NCBI GenBank assembly: GCA_031082225.1
Contig: JAVHLG010000026.1
Coordinates: forward strand, 1 to 53,748
Direction: 5' to 3'
Length of the DNA: 53,748 nucleotides
Source of the DNA: Desulfovibrionaceae bacterium
GTDB taxonomy: Bacteria > Desulfobacterota > Desulfovibrionia > Desulfovibrionales > Desulfovibrionaceae
Each line of letters opens with the position of its first letter. The first letter of the stretch is position 1. Positions 44,806-53,728 of the stretch are shown here, in pieces. The position numbers and the translations under genes are program-made. The notes under the pieces are model-generated. The model was given only the letters and a program-made list of their open reading frames with translations. It did not search any database and was not told the origin of the DNA.

Positions 44806-46890
44806 TCACTCTCCCGCGTCGCCCACACAAGCCTGCTGCACCTCGCAGGGAAAAAGCCGGTTGCGCGTGCCTCCGGAGACAGGATCGAACAATCCGTCAT
44901 TACAGAGAACATTGATATTGGCTTTTCCATCTGACGGGTTTCCCCAACCGAAATCTATCCACACCAACCCGGGAGTCGTCCTCTCGCTGAGCCTGGCCTT
45001 GACCGTTATGGTTCCCTGGGGCGATGTCACTCTCACCGTATCCCCCTCCTGGACGCCACGGACGATGGCGTCTTCCGGATGCATGCGCACCAGCGGCTCG
45101 GGATAGGAGGTGGTTATCGCCCCGAGGGTTTTGAACTTGGTATGTACGAACTGGGAGGGCCGTCGACTCGTGCCGCGCAAGGGAAATCCCTTCTCAAGAC
45201 ACCTGTCCCGCGACAAGGATTCCCCGGCAGGCTCGTCATATGTCGGCATGGGCCGTGCTCCTGCCTGCGCAAACCACCGGGAATAAAATTCAACCTTCCC
45301 GGACGGGGTGCTGCAGGGGCTGTCCATGTATTTCCGGTAGCGAACCCCCGGGAGGGCGAAGACAATCTGTTCCTCTTCCAGACGCCGCACGGTCGCGCCA
45401 TGGGCCCTGACCATGTAATCAACCCATCCACGGTCATCCTGAAATGGATAGTCCCGGTGCAGTCCCATTCGACTGGCCAACGCATATTCGACATCAAAAA
45501 CCGGCCTCGCATCTCCGACAGGCTCCACAATGGGGCGAGCCAGGGCAAAAAATCCGCCTTCGACACTCGAATAGGCGCGATATCCATAGCATTCAAACGC
45601 GGAGGCCATGGGCAGAACCAGGTCGGCGAGTTCCGTGGTGGCCGTGGGAAACAACTCGGTGACCAGCAGGAAATCCAGTTTCTCCAGAGCCATCCTGGTC
45701 CGCCGCTCGTTGGCTTGCACCAGAACGGGATTGCCGTGATGGACGATCATGGCCCTGGGCCGGTTTTCCTCCCCGCCCAGGATGGCCTCCTTGATGGCCG
45801 GAAAGGGGACATGCGGCAAAAGGGGAAAACGATCAAACCACACCCGGCGATTGATCGGCAACGCTTTGGTCGGAAGCGGCGCGGGATGAGGAAACGGCAT
45901 GAAAACGTTCCCGCCGGGAACGTCCAGATTCCCGGCGAGGCAGACCAACGTGGCGATGGTGCGCACCGCATCCACCCCGTTGGCGTACATGTCCAGCCCG
46001 TTGCCTTCATAGATGACCGCAGGCTTGGCAGCGGCATACGTTCTGGCCAACAAATCGATGACATCCGCCGGGATTCCCGTCAGTCCCTCGGCCCATCCGG
46101 GGGTAAAGTCCCTTACATGCCCGGCGAGTTCCGCCAGACCGACGGAATACCCGGCCACAAACTCTTTATCATAGATTTCGTTTGCCACGAGCACATGGAT
46201 CATGGCCAACCCCAGCGCGGTGTCCGTGCCCGGGTTGATGCGTATCCACTGGTCGGCCTCCTGGGCTGTCTCCGAGAAATAAGGATCAATGCAGATGATT
46301 TTCACTCCCCGCTCCTTGAGCCGGGGAAGAATACGATTCATGCCGCCATGGGCTGCATAGGAAGCGAAACGTTTCACGCCCACGGGGTTCGCGCCCCAGA
46401 AGATGGCAAGATTCGTAGCGTCGTAGTCGGGCTCGGTTCGCGCTCCACCAGTGACCGCCCGATAGGCCGTCATCCGAGGCGCCATGCACAGATTGCCGAT
46501 GCCCGTAAGATTTGGCGATCCCACCTCACCCATGAATTGGAGGAATCCGTCACGGGCATGGTAGGACACCGGGGCTCCCGTGCATCGCGCCAGACTCAAC
46601 GGGCCATGCGTAGCAAGAATCTCGCCCAATCTGTCCGCTGCAAAGTCCAGGGCCTCGTCCCAGGATATCCGCTGGAAGCCCGCACGCGTTTTCCGCAACG
46701 GGTACTTCAGGCGGTCATCAGCGAGAAGGATCTCTGCATTGGCCTGCGCCTTTGGACAACACCACCCCCGGTTCGTGGGATGCTCCGGATCACCGTGAAT
46801 ACGCAGACTTCCGGAAGTGCTTTTGCGTACCAGCAGGCCGCAGTTGTTATGGCAGAACTGACAAATCGTCCGCAGGGATTGGTCACCCAT
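44806..46890 (-). CDS. Molybdopterin-dependent oxidoreductase, cytoplasmic
   Basis: A 694-residue member of the DMSO reductase family. The N-terminal 4Fe-4S site is C10-x2-C13-x3-C17 with C44/C45 in GWCCPKA; the conserved Lys follows. Cys135 in GIGNLCMAPRM is the likely Mo/W ligand. The C-terminal dinucleotide domain (RMHPEDAIVRGVQEGDTVRV) is complete. No twin-arginine signal is present (start MGDQSLRTICQFC, ribosome site CAGGAG), so it works in the cytoplasm, unlike most respiratory relatives. No electron-transfer or membrane subunit is next to it; instead an ABC importer is. Reduction, hydration or hydroxylation of an imported compound is possible. Base composition is lower in GC than the neighbours. 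Confidence 0.88.
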   Translation of the reverse strand: MGDQSLRTICQFCHNNCGLLVRKSTSGSLRIHGDPEHPTNRGWCCPKAQANAEILLADDRLKYPLRKTRAGFQRISWDEALDFAADRLGEILATHGPLSLARCTGAPVSYHARDGFLQFMGEVGSPNLTGIGNLCMAPRMTAYRAVTGGARTEPDYDATNLAIFWGANPVGVKRFASYAAHGGMNRILPRLKERGVKIICIDPYFSETAQEADQWIRINPGTDTALGLAMIHVLVANEIYDKEFVAGYSVGLAELAGHVRDFTPGWAEGLTGIPADVIDLLARTYAAAKPAVIYEGNGLDMYANGVDAVRTIATLVCLAGNLDVPGGNVFMPFPHPAPLPTKALPINRRVWFDRFPLLPHVPFPAIKEAILGGEENRPRAMIVHHGNPVLVQANERRTRMALEKLDFLLVTELFPTATTELADLVLPMASAFECYGYRAYSSVEGGFFALARPIVEPVGDARPVFDVEYALASRMGLHRDYPFQDDRGWVDYMVRAHGATVRRLEEEQIVFALPGVRYRKYMDSPCSTPSGKVEFYSRWFAQAGARPMPTYDEPAGESLSRDRCLEKGFPLRGTSRRPSQFVHTKFKTLGAITTSYPEPLVRMHPEDAIVRGVQEGDTVRVTSPQGTITVKARLSERTTPGLVWIDFGWGNPSDGKANINVLCNDGLFDPVSGGTRNRLFPCEVQQACVGDAGE

Positions 46891-47061
46891 TGCAGCTCCT
46901 GACCCTTATCCGGCCTCGACCCCCCTCATGCGCCGTGATCGAAGCCAATGCGTATTGCACGGCGTCACTCCATCTCCAGCCATGCCGCCTATCCGCAGGG
47001 CCAAGGCCCGCCGCAGCACCCATGCGGTCAGGCCCTGGCGGGCTTACTGACGCCATTGCCC

Positions 47062-48096
47062 TTACTGACTTGCGGCAGCCTTTTTTTGATATGACATGTC
47101 CACAACGCTCTCCATGGGAACCGGCTTGCTGATCAGACCGACGCTCAGAGATTGCTTCTCGATGGCCTTATGCCCCTCGGCGGTGACCAGTCCGGAGTGG
47201 CTGAAAGCCCTCCGGATGTCGTCAACCACTTCCGGATTCACCGAACCCAGGAAATACTCCGCGACCTTCTCGGCGATTTCCGCACTGCTGTGCGCCTTTT
47301 CCCACTGCATGGCCCGATACGCCGCAGTGACGAACTTCTGCGCGATCTCCGGATTGGTCTTCAGATAGTCGTCCGTAGCCAGGACCACCTTCAAAGGAAA
47401 CGTGTCCGCCTCCAGGATGGCCTTATGCTGGGCGGAGTCGTTCATATCGGCCAGCACCACGGCCCCTCGGCTCAACATTTCCGCTTTCCGGATGCCGCTG
47501 CCCACTGTGGCGTCGATGTCGCCATTGATATAGGCAGGAAGAATGGCTGTTTCCGGCAGGTCGACAAAGGTCACGTCCGCATTGGGGTCGAGACCGCCAT
47601 GGATGACGATGCTGGTCGCAAAGGCGCGCGGGCCGGAGCCAGGCATTTTGGCTGAGATGGTCTTCCCCTTCAGGTCTTTGAGAGACGCGATCTCAGGCCG
47701 GGCCAGAAGGCACCAGGGATGCTTCTCCGTGGTGGTGAGCACGATCTTCAGTATTTTTCCCTTTTCGAACGTTTTCAAAGCCTGATCGTAGCTGGTGAGA
47801 CAGAATTGGATTTCACCCGCCAGCAGGGACGCGACGGACAAAGGACTCGATTTGAAGTTCATGAACTGCACCGCAAGCCCCTCTTCCTTGAAATATCCGA
47901 GCTTGTCGGCAAGATAGAGCGGGATTCCGTAATCGTCATGCCCAGGTTGTCCCACAATGATCTGTTGCAACGACTTGCCGTCAGCCGGTGAGGACGCGAC
48001 ATCTTTTTCATTACTGGCATACGCGGGCACAGAAAGAAATACTGTCACAAAAAATAATGACGCGCACCATTTCATCAAACTCTTTGCCTTATCCAT
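47062..48096 (-). CDS. NMT1/SsuA-type ABC substrate-binding protein
   Basis: About 344 residues; GAGGAGAGG precedes the ATG at 48096. A signal peptide (KWCASLFFVTVFLSVPAYA) leads to a periplasmic binding protein with IIVGQPGHDDYGIPLYLADKLGYFKEEGL, SLLAGEIQFCLTSYDQALK and LKDLKGKTISAK, all standard for the NMT1/nitrate-sulfonate-taurine family. The ligand cannot be read from this. It is third of a tight permease/ATPase set. A 170-bp gap, with a GC hairpin, separates it from the molybdoenzyme gene. Confidence 0.9.
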   Translation of the reverse strand: MDKAKSLMKWCASLFFVTVFLSVPAYASNEKDVASSPADGKSLQQIIVGQPGHDDYGIPLYLADKLGYFKEEGLAVQFMNFKSSPLSVASLLAGEIQFCLTSYDQALKTFEKGKILKIVLTTTEKHPWCLLARPEIASLKDLKGKTISAKMPGSGPRAFATSIVIHGGLDPNADVTFVDLPETAILPAYINGDIDATVGSGIRKAEMLSRGAVVLADMNDSAQHKAILEADTFPLKVVLATDDYLKTNPEIAQKFVTAAYRAMQWEKAHSSAEIAEKVAEYFLGSVNPEVVDDIRRAFSHSGLVTAEGHKAIEKQSLSVGLISKPVPMESVVDMSYQKKAAASQ

Positions 48097-48106
48097 GGTC
48101 CTCTCC

Positions 48107-48901
48107 TCATGTTGTTGAATCATTCATCTGCGGCCTCCATTTGAGAAGCCTTGTTTCCACCACACCCAGAACAGTGTTGAGCGAAGCCATGAGCAGCATG
48201 AGAACTATGATGCATGTAAAGACACGCGCAATATCATACATTCCACCGGCATACTCCACCATCCAGCCCAGCCCGGAATTGGCCCCGATGTATTCACCCA
48301 CAACCGCTCCGAGTAGAGCAGCCCCCAACCCCGCCTTGATGCCTGCCAGCATCCAGGGAATCGAAGAAGGCAACACCACTTTCAGCATGATCTGCCTGTT
48401 GCTTGCGCCCATGAGTTTGACGGCGTTGACCAGACTCTGGTCAACATTTTTGAAACCGGCGTAGGAGTTGAAAAGGACAAGGAAATAGACCATGAGCGCG
48501 GCCAGAAATATCTTCGATTCGATCCCCAGACCGAACCAAAGGATGAAGATCGGACCAAGCGCCAGTTTGGGAATTCCGTACAAAGCCATGATGATGGGGT
48601 CCAACACCCTCGCTGCGGTTTCCGCCTTTTCCAGAAAAAGCGCCGTGAGCACCCCCGCAAGCGTTCCGAAAAACAGCCCGGCCAAGGCTTCCTTCAACGT
48701 CACGACAATATGGGGAATGATTTCCCCGGAGAAAAACGCCTCCTTCATATCGATGAGGATGGCGGTTGGCTGGCTCATGAAAAAAGGGTCGAGAATCTTG
48801 AACCTGGTGAGCATCTCCCATACGGCCAGGACCGCGAAGATGAACAGCAACCGGAGGAGAAACACCCTTTTCCCGGATAGGGGGCCCGGCGCACTATGCA
48901 T
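48107..48901 (-). CDS. ABC transporter permease (SsuC/TauC type)
   Basis: A 264-residue inner-membrane protein with about six helices and the EAA-type loop ending in LMGASNRQIMLKVVLPSSIPWMLAG, where it contacts the ATPase. ALYGIPKLALGPIFILWFG is the family signature. Its start overlaps the ATPase stop by 8 bp, and the binding-protein gene begins 10 bp after its own stop, so the three are translated as one set. Confidence 0.93.
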   Translation of the reverse strand: MHSAPGPLSGKRVFLLRLLFIFAVLAVWEMLTRFKILDPFFMSQPTAILIDMKEAFFSGEIIPHIVVTLKEALAGLFFGTLAGVLTALFLEKAETAARVLDPIIMALYGIPKLALGPIFILWFGLGIESKIFLAALMVYFLVLFNSYAGFKNVDQSLVNAVKLMGASNRQIMLKVVLPSSIPWMLAGIKAGLGAALLGAVVGEYIGANSGLGWMVEYAGGMYDIARVFTCIIVLMLLMASLNTVLGVVETRLLKWRPQMNDSTT

Positions 48902-49757
48902 CCTGGCCGCCCTTGGTCTTTACGACCTCCTCCCGCAAGTCATTCCAGATAAGTTTCTGCAAGGCGACGAACTCGGGCTGAAACCGTGTTTCAAGGGCCG
49001 ACCTGGGACGGGGAATGGGGATATCGTATTCGTTTTTGACCGTAGACGGCCTCGCCGTCAGAAGCACAACGCGATCGGAAAGAGTGATCGCTTCCGCAAG
49101 ATCATGCGTGACAAAGACAATGGTTTTTTTCGTTTCCTGCCAGACCTTTAGTATCTCGTCCTGAAGCATCTCTTTGGTAAAGACATCAAGAGCGCCAAAC
49201 GGCTCATCCATAAACAACACTTCCGAATCCGCCGCCAGGATGCGGATGATCACGACCCGTTTCTTCATGCCCCCCGAGAGTTCATGGGGATAACTTTTCT
49301 CAAAACCGCTCAAACCGGCTTTATGGATCAGATGCCTGGCCCGTTCACGGCGCTCAGCCTTGGGCATTCCACGGATCTCCAAGGACAGTTCGACATTCTC
49401 TAACGTGTTTCGCCATGGCATCAGGGTATCTGCCTGAGACATGTACCCGATACGCTGGGTCACTCCGAGAAGTCGACATCCGTCAAGGAAGACGTCCCCC
49501 GCACCGGGCCTTATCAAACCCGACATGATGTTGAGGAGCGTGCTCTTGCCGCATCCGCTCGGCCCCACAATGGCGACGAATTCCTGATCACGGATATTGA
49601 GATCAACGGATTGAAGGGAGACCGTGGCGGCCCCTGACGGGGATGCGTACACATGACTTATCCCGCAGACCGACAACTTAACGCCCTCAGAGAGCACCGC
49701 TTCGCCTGGATTTCTGGCTATCCCTCGTATCGCCTTCCCGGCGGAACCATCTTGCAT
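48894..49757 (-). CDS. ABC transporter ATPase (SsuB/TauB type)
   Basis: About 287 residues. The ATG at 49757 is picked because GTAGG lies six bases ahead; ATG 49763 and TTG 49775 are in frame. Walker A GPSGCGKSTLL, Q-loop MSQADTLMPWRNTLENV, signature LSGGMKKRVVIIRIL and Walker B LFMDEPFGALD are complete. The MPWRN form is typical of nitrate/sulfonate/taurine importers. It is first in the four-gene unit (ATPase, permease, binding protein, molybdoenzyme) behind a long AT-rich leader. Confidence 0.93.
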   Translation of the reverse strand: MQDGSAGKAIRGIARNPGEAVLSEGVKLSVCGISHVYASPSGAATVSLQSVDLNIRDQEFVAIVGPSGCGKSTLLNIMSGLIRPGAGDVFLDGCRLLGVTQRIGYMSQADTLMPWRNTLENVELSLEIRGMPKAERRERARHLIHKAGLSGFEKSYPHELSGGMKKRVVIIRILAADSEVLFMDEPFGALDVFTKEMLQDEILKVWQETKKTIVFVTHDLAEAITLSDRVVLLTARPSTVKNEYDIPIPRPRSALETRFQPEFVALQKLIWNDLREEVVKTKGGQDA

Positions 49758-49979
49758 GTTCATCCTACCAGACAAATCAAATTATATGCTCATGAAAACA
49801 TATTCTACGGGGACGAATGCAGGTCATTTGAATGTTGCCTCACCTGGTACAACAGGATTCATCACCTATTTTGGCACACACCTTGAACAATATCCTGGCG
49901 AACAGACCGCATGTCACATGTCAATATCGCCATTCTCATCTCGCTTGAACTGATGCATCAATGCTTTCAAAGCCAACTC

Positions 49980-50008
49980 TGGATATATTCATGAATCCTA
50001 TTTGTCAA
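49980..50008 (-). promoter_or_regulatory. Candidate promoter of the ABC-molybdoenzyme unit
   Basis: On the minus strand TTGACA (50003-50008), a 17-base spacer and TATCCA (49980-49985) lie in a very AT-rich gap (49758-50060), leaving a leader of about 220 bases. The gap also has a TTCATGAA palindrome in the spacer and a doubled ATGTCA word at about 49913-49922. No gene is seen in it. Confidence 0.45.
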
Positions 50009-50060
50009 ATAGATATAATCTATATTTCCACAGGCAATGTATCGCATCCGTCTATTTCTC

Positions 50061-50095
50061 AATAAAAAAGGCGGACCCGAAGGCCCGCCTTTCGC
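50061..50095 (-). terminator. Terminator of the porDAB operon
   Basis: Stem GGCGGGCC/GGTCCGCC with a TTCG-type loop; six T follow on the minus strand, about 30 bp after the porB stop. Confidence 0.93.
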
Positions 50096-50125
50096 ATTGT
50101 CGTTTGCTGGTGCGAGATGTCGCGC

Positions 50126-51106
50126 CTAACCCTCCGTGGGCGGCTCGGCCACCTCTTCCAGGGGCGCGGTGGCCTTCTCGAAGGCCTCCAGCCGGGCATA
50201 TTCCTCGTCCACGCGGCTTTGGATGTATTCCACCGCATCCGGCGTCAGGTGCCGGAAGCGCCGCTGCAACTTGAAATAGTCCGTCACGGGTTTCGGTTTT
50301 TTCACCTTCTGGGTGATGATGTACTGGCCTCCGACAACCTCATAGAGCGGAAACACCTTGCTCTGCACCGCCAGGCGGCACAGTTCCACGCTCTTGGCCG
50401 GATCGCTGCGCCAGCCCGTGGGACAGGTGGCGAAGATGTGCAGATAGGCCGGGCCTTCCACGGCCAGAGCCTTTTTCACCTTGTTGAAGAGATCCAGATG
50501 GTAGGCCGGGGAGGCCGTGGCCACGTAGGGAATCTCGTGGGCCGCGGCGATCATGGCCATGTTCTTTTTCCAGGTGCGCTGGCCGATGCTCTTTTTGCCC
50601 GGGGGCGAGGTGGTGGTCATGGCCCCGTACGGAGTGGAACTCGACCGCTGGATGCCGGTATTCATGTAGGCCTCGTTGTCCAGACACACGTAGACGAAGT
50701 CGTGCCCACGCTCGAGCGCCCCGGACAGGGCCTGAAGCCCGATGTCCGCCGTGCCGCCGTCGCCCGCAAAGGCGATGATCTTGGGCCGCTTTTTCAGCTT
50801 GCCCTTGCGCTCCAGGGCCCGGGTGGCGGATTCCACCCCAGACGCCACAGCCGCCGCGTTCTCGAAGGCCACGTGCAGCCAGGGCACAGTCCAGGCCGAC
50901 TGGGGAAACGGCGAGGTGATGATCTCCATGCAGCCCGTGGCGTTGCACACGATGGTCTCGGGACCGGCCGCCTTCATCACCATGCCCATGGCCAGCACCT
51001 CGGCGCAGCCCTGGCAGGCCCGGTGGCCGGAGGTGATGAACTTCTCCCAGGGAATGTTCTTGGCGGTGACTTTTTCGTACCCGCTCAGATCGACGTCACG
51101 AAGCAT
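50126..51106 (-). CDS. porB: 2-oxoacid (pyruvate) ferredoxin oxidoreductase, beta subunit
   Basis: A 326-residue TPP-binding subunit. The motif GHRACQGCAEVLA with later C-residues NATGCMEI binds a 4Fe-4S cluster; FAGDGGTADIGLQAL ... VCLDNEAYMNTG is the TPP/Mg motif (GDG-x-N form), and GIQRSSSTPYGAMTTTSP is typical of PorB. It catalyses oxidative decarboxylation of a 2-oxoacid with CoA, passing electrons to ferredoxin or flavodoxin. It overlaps the porA stop by 11 bp. Its sequence suggests pyruvate over longer acids, but this is not certain. Confidence 0.93.
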   Translation of the reverse strand: MLRDVDLSGYEKVTAKNIPWEKFITSGHRACQGCAEVLAMGMVMKAAGPETIVCNATGCMEIITSPFPQSAWTVPWLHVAFENAAAVASGVESATRALERKGKLKKRPKIIAFAGDGGTADIGLQALSGALERGHDFVYVCLDNEAYMNTGIQRSSSTPYGAMTTTSPPGKKSIGQRTWKKNMAMIAAAHEIPYVATASPAYHLDLFNKVKKALAVEGPAYLHIFATCPTGWRSDPAKSVELCRLAVQSKVFPLYEVVGGQYIITQKVKKPKPVTDYFKLQRRFRHLTPDAVEYIQSRVDEEYARLEAFEKATAPLEEVAEPPTEG

Positions 51107-52271
51107 GGCTTTCCACCCCCCACATCATATAGTTGCCGGAAAGCTTTCCGGACCCGGCCAGGGCGAACATCTCCTTGAATTCCCGCACGGTCACGTCGCG
51201 TCCGCCAAGGCCGGCGATGACGTTTATGATCTCGGGAGCGCCCGGACGGCCGTAGAACAGGCTTTTGAGCTCCGAGGCCACGGGTCCGCACACCGCGCCG
51301 GGCGACAGGGCCCGGTCGATGACTACCAGCTTTTCGGCCCCGGCGCAGGCCGCCAGGAATTCCTCCTCCGGGAACGGCCGCCACAGCCGGATACGGGTCT
51401 GGCCCGCGTCCTGGCCCTCGGCCATCAGCTCGTCCACCGCCGTCATGCACGTCTCGCCCAAAGAACCCATGGTCACGAACAGGGTCTTGGCCCCGATCTT
51501 GCCGTTTTGCTCCACCAGCTTGTACTGGCGGTCAAAGGCCGCGCCGAATCCGGCCAGCACCTCGTCCACCACGGGTTTTGCGCCAATGACCGCCTGCTCG
51601 AGCTGCTTTCTGGCCTCGGTGTACACCTCGGGCACGCCCACCGGGCCAAACGTCACGGGGTTTTGCGTGTCCAGCTTGAGAACCGGCTGATACGGCGGCA
51701 AAAAGGCGTCCACCTCGGCATGATCCGGGATGATCACCGGCTCGATGACGTGGCTTAAGGTGAAGCCGTCGATATTGACGATCATGGGCAGAAGCACCCG
51801 CTTGTCCTCGGCGATCTTGAAGGCGCACAAGGTCAGGTCCAGGGCCTCCTGGCCGTTTTCGGCAAAGATCTGGATCCAGCCGATGTCGCGCTCGGCCATG
51901 ATGTCGCCGTGGTCGTTCCAGATGCTGATGGGCGCGGACAGGGCGCGGTTGGCCACGGTCATGACCATGGGCATGCGCATGCCCGAGACGATGAACAGGA
52001 TCTCGTGCATCAGCGCCAGGCCTTGGGAGGCCGTGGCGGTGTACACCCGGGCCCCGGCGGCGGCCGCGCCCAGGGCCGCGCTCATGGCCGAGTGCTCGGA
52101 CTCCACAGGGATGAATTCCGCGTCCAGTTCGCCGCTGGCTACGTATACGGAAAGCTCTTCCACGATATGCGTCTGAGGAGTGATGGGATAGGCGGAGACG
52201 ACATCCACATTGGCAAGTTTCACCGCTTCGGCCACGGCCAGGGACACTTCAAGTCCGACGCGCTTGCCCAT
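51096..52271 (-). CDS. porA: 2-oxoacid (pyruvate) ferredoxin oxidoreductase, alpha subunit
   Basis: About 391 residues from the ATG at 52271, which shares a base with the porD stop (TAATG). Family blocks include VVSAYPITPQTHIVEELS, FIPVESEHSAMSAALGAAAAGARVYTATASQGLALMHE and SIWNDHGDIMAERD. A C-terminal domain (TLFVTMGSLGETC) completes the normal alpha subunit. It is the middle gene of porD-porA-porB. The gamma subunit gene usually found in such operons is not in this window. Confidence 0.94.
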   Translation of the reverse strand: MGKRVGLEVSLAVAEAVKLANVDVVSAYPITPQTHIVEELSVYVASGELDAEFIPVESEHSAMSAALGAAAAGARVYTATASQGLALMHEILFIVSGMRMPMVMTVANRALSAPISIWNDHGDIMAERDIGWIQIFAENGQEALDLTLCAFKIAEDKRVLLPMIVNIDGFTLSHVIEPVIIPDHAEVDAFLPPYQPVLKLDTQNPVTFGPVGVPEVYTEARKQLEQAVIGAKPVVDEVLAGFGAAFDRQYKLVEQNGKIGAKTLFVTMGSLGETCMTAVDELMAEGQDAGQTRIRLWRPFPEEEFLAACAGAEKLVVIDRALSPGAVCGPVASELKSLFYGRPGAPEIINVIAGLGGRDVTVREFKEMFALAGSGKLSGNYMMWGVESHAS

Positions 52272-52561
52272 TACTCGCCCTCCTTGCCCATCGTGATGGC
52301 GTCCTTGGGACATTCATTGGCGCAGACACCGCATCCCTTGCAATAATAAAAATCCGGCCGATAGAAGCCTTCCGCATCTACGCTGATGCAGAACTCTGGA
52401 CAGTACATGGCGCACAACGAGCACTTGATGCACTTCTCTTCATCCAGTTTGGGCTTGAGACTCCGCCAGTCGCCGGTCCGGAGTTCCTTGGCGTTGCCCG
52501 GCGACAAGATCGCCGTGCCCAGCGCCAAGTCCTCCCAGGCCATGATCGCTTGCTTGGACAT
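52271..52561 (-). CDS. porD: 2-oxoacid ferredoxin oxidoreductase, delta (ferredoxin-like) subunit
   Basis: A 96-residue protein; AGGAGGAG precedes the ATG at 52561. Two 4Fe-4S motifs are seen: CIKCSLCAMYCPEFC and CKGCGVCANECPKD, both C-x2-C-x2-C-x3-C. It passes electrons from the TPP site to the outside carrier. It is first in the operon with porA and porB. Confidence 0.94.
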   Translation of the reverse strand: MSKQAIMAWEDLALGTAILSPGNAKELRTGDWRSLKPKLDEEKCIKCSLCAMYCPEFCISVDAEGFYRPDFYYCKGCGVCANECPKDAITMGKEGE

Positions 52562-52960
52562 ACACTCCTCCTGTTCATTCGGAAAAAAATCCCCGTCCCG
52601 CCTCCTGCCGACCGGATGCGGTCCGCGAACCGTTTCGCGTCTCGTGGGATGTCGATACGCTGCGAAGACATCGTCAAAACATGCTCCGGGTGCTCGATAC
52701 ACCCGACGCGGCCGTCCGGCGCCCCCGGCCTTCCCCCCGGCCCCCCGGCCGGTGGGACTGGCTCATGCCGGACTGTAGTGATTTCATCAAAGTGACAAGG
52801 AAAAATCAAGAGGCCTGACGCCATTTCATGAAAAAATACCCCCTGGCCCCATCCATCTCCGTCGCGATGCCCGTGCAACATCCAGACATCCGGATTTCAT
52901 GAATATCGTCCGCCTCTACTATACTTGTGAAAAAAGTTGCATGGCGGCCGTGTCGCGTTG
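52562..52960. other. 399-bp gap upstream of porDAB
   Basis: No intact gene is seen. A minus-strand TTGTCA at about 52789-52794 in an AT-rich spot (52770-52810) may be part of the porDAB promoter. The right part faces the 3' end of the ATPase-like gene. No gamma-subunit piece was found here. Confidence 0.4.
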
Positions 52961-53641
52961 TCAGGCCTCCCGACCTGCCGCCTCCGCCGTCCGGTCTAGA
53001 AGCACCTCCACCGCAACTCCCGTCTCCCGGCTCTGGCGCAGCAAAAACACCTTGGCCGCCTCGCCCATGAAATGGTCCACAGGATGATGGCTGATGTAGA
53101 GCACCTGAAAACCCAGCCGGTCCCCGATCTTGCGGATCAGCTTGGCGAACCTGGGCACCAGGTCCGGTCGCAGCCAGCAGTCCTGCTCGTCCAGGACCAG
53201 AAACGGCCGGTGCCGCGAGGCGTCGAGCTGGGACAGGGCCAGAAGCCGCAGGCCCACGGACAGGATGTTGCACACCGAGCCGCCCTGGCCGGACAGGATA
53301 TCCTCGGGACCGCCCTGGTTGAGCATCTCGAAATGGATCGACAGCCGGTTGCCCTTCACCTCGCGCCGGGCCTTGACCTCCCGGTCCTGGGCCAAGATCT
53401 CGCGCACGGCGTGGGTCAGGTTCACCTCGATTTCGTCCATCACCTCCCCGAAAAGCTCCCCCGTCAGCACCTCCAGCCGCGCCGCCGCAACAGGGGCCAG
53501 GCCCAAAAACGCCTCCACCCCGCGTTGCGCCTCCCGAACCTCCAACAATTCCCGCACCCGGGACGCTGCCACGCCCGACAGCCGGTCCAGCCGCCGCACA
53601 AGCCCCCGGCGTTCATCCTGCAGTTCCTTCCATGCGTCCAT
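52961..53641 (-). CDS. ABC/SMC-type ATPase head protein without a P-loop
   Basis: A 226-residue protein. GGGAGGA precedes the ATG. The N-terminal ~90 residues are helical and charged, then LSGQGGSVCNILSVGLRLLAL is an ABC signature and FLVLDEQDCWLRPDL a Walker B with catalytic Glu-Gln order (DEQ), followed by a switch-type ISHHPVDHF. No Walker A is present, so it is only the second half of an SMC/RecN-like head. A partner coding the first half may lie just past the window edge, giving a split ATPase. DNA repair is a guess from the fold. Confidence 0.7.
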   Translation of the reverse strand: MDAWKELQDERRGLVRRLDRLSGVAASRVRELLEVREAQRGVEAFLGLAPVAAARLEVLTGELFGEVMDEIEVNLTHAVREILAQDREVKARREVKGNRLSIHFEMLNQGGPEDILSGQGGSVCNILSVGLRLLALSQLDASRHRPFLVLDEQDCWLRPDLVPRFAKLIRKIGDRLGFQVLYISHHPVDHFMGEAAKVFLLRQSRETGVAVEVLLDRTAEAAGREA

Positions 53642-53728
53642 AGTTTCACATCCTCCCAGATGGCCTCCGGCGACCCTCCCCTCCCAAAACTGTTCGCGGC
53701 TTCGCCCCGCGCCCCCGTCGGGGGGGTC

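Noticed and set aside
46891-47061. Possible small gene between the binding protein and the molybdoenzyme
   Set aside because: No frame with a ribosome site and protein-like sequence; only a GC hairpin (CCGCA/TGCGG) is seen.
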